The notes under the pieces are model-generated. The model was not told the DNA's origin, made no database searches, and was given only the letters and a program-made list of their open reading frames with translations. DNA of 64,000 nucleotides from Volvox africanus (lineage: Eukaryota > Chlorophyta > Chlorophyceae > Chlamydomonadales > Volvocaceae): positions 1,120,001 to 1,184,000 of the forward strand of contig BSDZ01000026.1 of the NCBI GenBank assembly GCA_030268105.1. The letters are read 5' to 3'. Made by a program: the position numbers and the translations under genes. Shown here piece by piece: positions 62,865-64,000 of this stretch (positions are counted from its first letter, which is position 1; every line of letters begins with the position of its first letter).

Positions 62865-64000
62865 TTGTGTAGAATTGGGTAATGATTCTCGTTAGCGCAT
62901 TGTAGGGCAGGACAGCAGAGGATGTATAGGACAAGATCGAGGCAGGTCGCGATCACCTGAACTTGAAGGAATTGCGAGTATGTGAACGAAAACTTAGCAT
63001 ATCATTCTTGATTGGTTCGTTCAAAATGCCTTTATGCGAGGCCTTTGTCGAATCTCGTTGTGCATGTGTACTTTGCAATGACCGGGCGCGGGCAGTTTCA
63101 CCAGCTGTGGTGATGTCAACAACCTGGAAACCGCTGATGAAGTGCACTTGGGGACTTCATATTCATCTGAGCTGGAGGCTATGGTGAAGAGCGCTGCGAG
63201 CGTGTCTGCGACACTTGGTGAGGTTGGTTTTAGGGGGTCTCTTTGTTGATCTGCCATTTGCGATGCTGGTAAAGTGTGTGGCCCTTTGCAAACCTCACAA
63301 CAACAGTGATACACACGTGCGGTGTCCTTTTTTGATTGATGATCTCGTTTAGGACTAATGAAACCCTCGCGGGCGGTTTCCTGTGGTCACATGATCTGGT
63401 TGCTTCCATGAAGGTGAAGGATAGTATCTAGTACCAGGATGATCCACGGGTTCTCTAACGTTTCTCTATCTGCATCTTTGCTTGATGGCGGCAGCCGACA
63501 GCGGAAAGCTGTCCATCTGACGACGACTATGCTGACCATCATATCTTGGAGACTCGGAAATCGGGTGTTTTCCGAAATTGCACCACTCTCTGATTGGGTC
63601 CAGGATAATATTCTTCGGACGGGGGACGGGATTCTGTTGATGGTTGATGGTTGATGGTTTGGCTTAGCCACTGGCATTCGGGGGCCCAAGGGTCGTCGAA
63701 TGCATCATGCGCACATGCTTGTGTTGGATGGTTTACAGGGGCGTATGCTGCAGGAGCAAAATTGTGCTCGCTCGTGCGCGCGGATGTGAATTGGCAGCGT
63801 TGAATGAACTATCGCACTGATGCTTCTGAAGAAAAGCGTCACGTGCACCTAACAATGTGTGCCAAGGGAAAAGGATCCGACATGTTTGCTTTGTGCTTTG
63901 AAGTTTGGTGGATGTTGGCGTTTTTGCATCATCGTCATCAATCCCAAGCGCTCGTCTTCGCCCCGTCACAGCTGGCTTTGTCCATTTCGTGTAGTTGGCA
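62865..64000. other. 3' flank of the M11 gene; nothing further identified
   Basis: Short frames only; no domain, repeat or RNA gene recognised up to the window edge. Confidence 0.4.

Overview
The window is nuclear DNA of a eukaryote, most likely a volvocine green alga (Chlamydomonas/Volvox group). The reasons are a gametolysin/VMP-type (peptidase M11) metalloprotease with a proline-rich tail, intron-dense genes with short exons and clean GT-AG (sometimes GC-AG) borders, TGTAA polyadenylation-type signals behind several stops, a small MYND-finger protein, and many microsatellites. I judge base composition by eye as moderate, less GC-rich than Chlamydomonas, which fits Volvox or a relative; the species is inference. 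I assembled exons by hand from open frames, splice consensus and phase continuity, so 5' ends are often uncertain.

Layout. 1-2910 (-): gene with an N-terminal ubiquitin-like fold (SKIP22/FBXO7-like), running off the left edge. 3222-5309 and 9028-11603 (+): two diverged copies of an unrecognised single-pass membrane protein gene with matching exon phases. 15143-20282 (+): very long RS/Pro/Gly-rich protein ending in a GYF-type domain, with a pure ATT microsatellite in an intron. 23428-25433 (-): PRC-barrel protein with a Q/P-rich tail, head to head with 25881-27206 (+), a cis-prenyltransferase. 27500-29700: decayed retroelement. 30277-30685 (-): ribosomal stalk protein P1. 32105-35721 (+): phospholipid/glycerol acyltransferase. 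38673-39940 (-): DUF1499 protein. 42789-46589 (+): WD40 protein. 49364-49997 (-): 3' part of a membrane protein gene. 52144-54437 (+): MYND-finger protein. 55330-55782 and 55841-56240 (+): two small candidate genes. 58776-62864 (+): gametolysin-like secreted protease.

There is no operon-like logic; the genes are ordinary housekeeping and lineage-specific genes. Membrane/lipid functions (cis-prenyltransferase, acyltransferase), translation (P1) and extracellular-matrix proteolysis (M11) are recognisable. The more unusual signals are the tandem unknown gene pair with shared GC-AG introns and an acidic SUMO-interaction-like motif, and a series of near-perfect hairpins with long arms (best at 52343-52438 and 39431-39499), three of them inside introns, which look like small-RNA precursors or miniature inverted elements.
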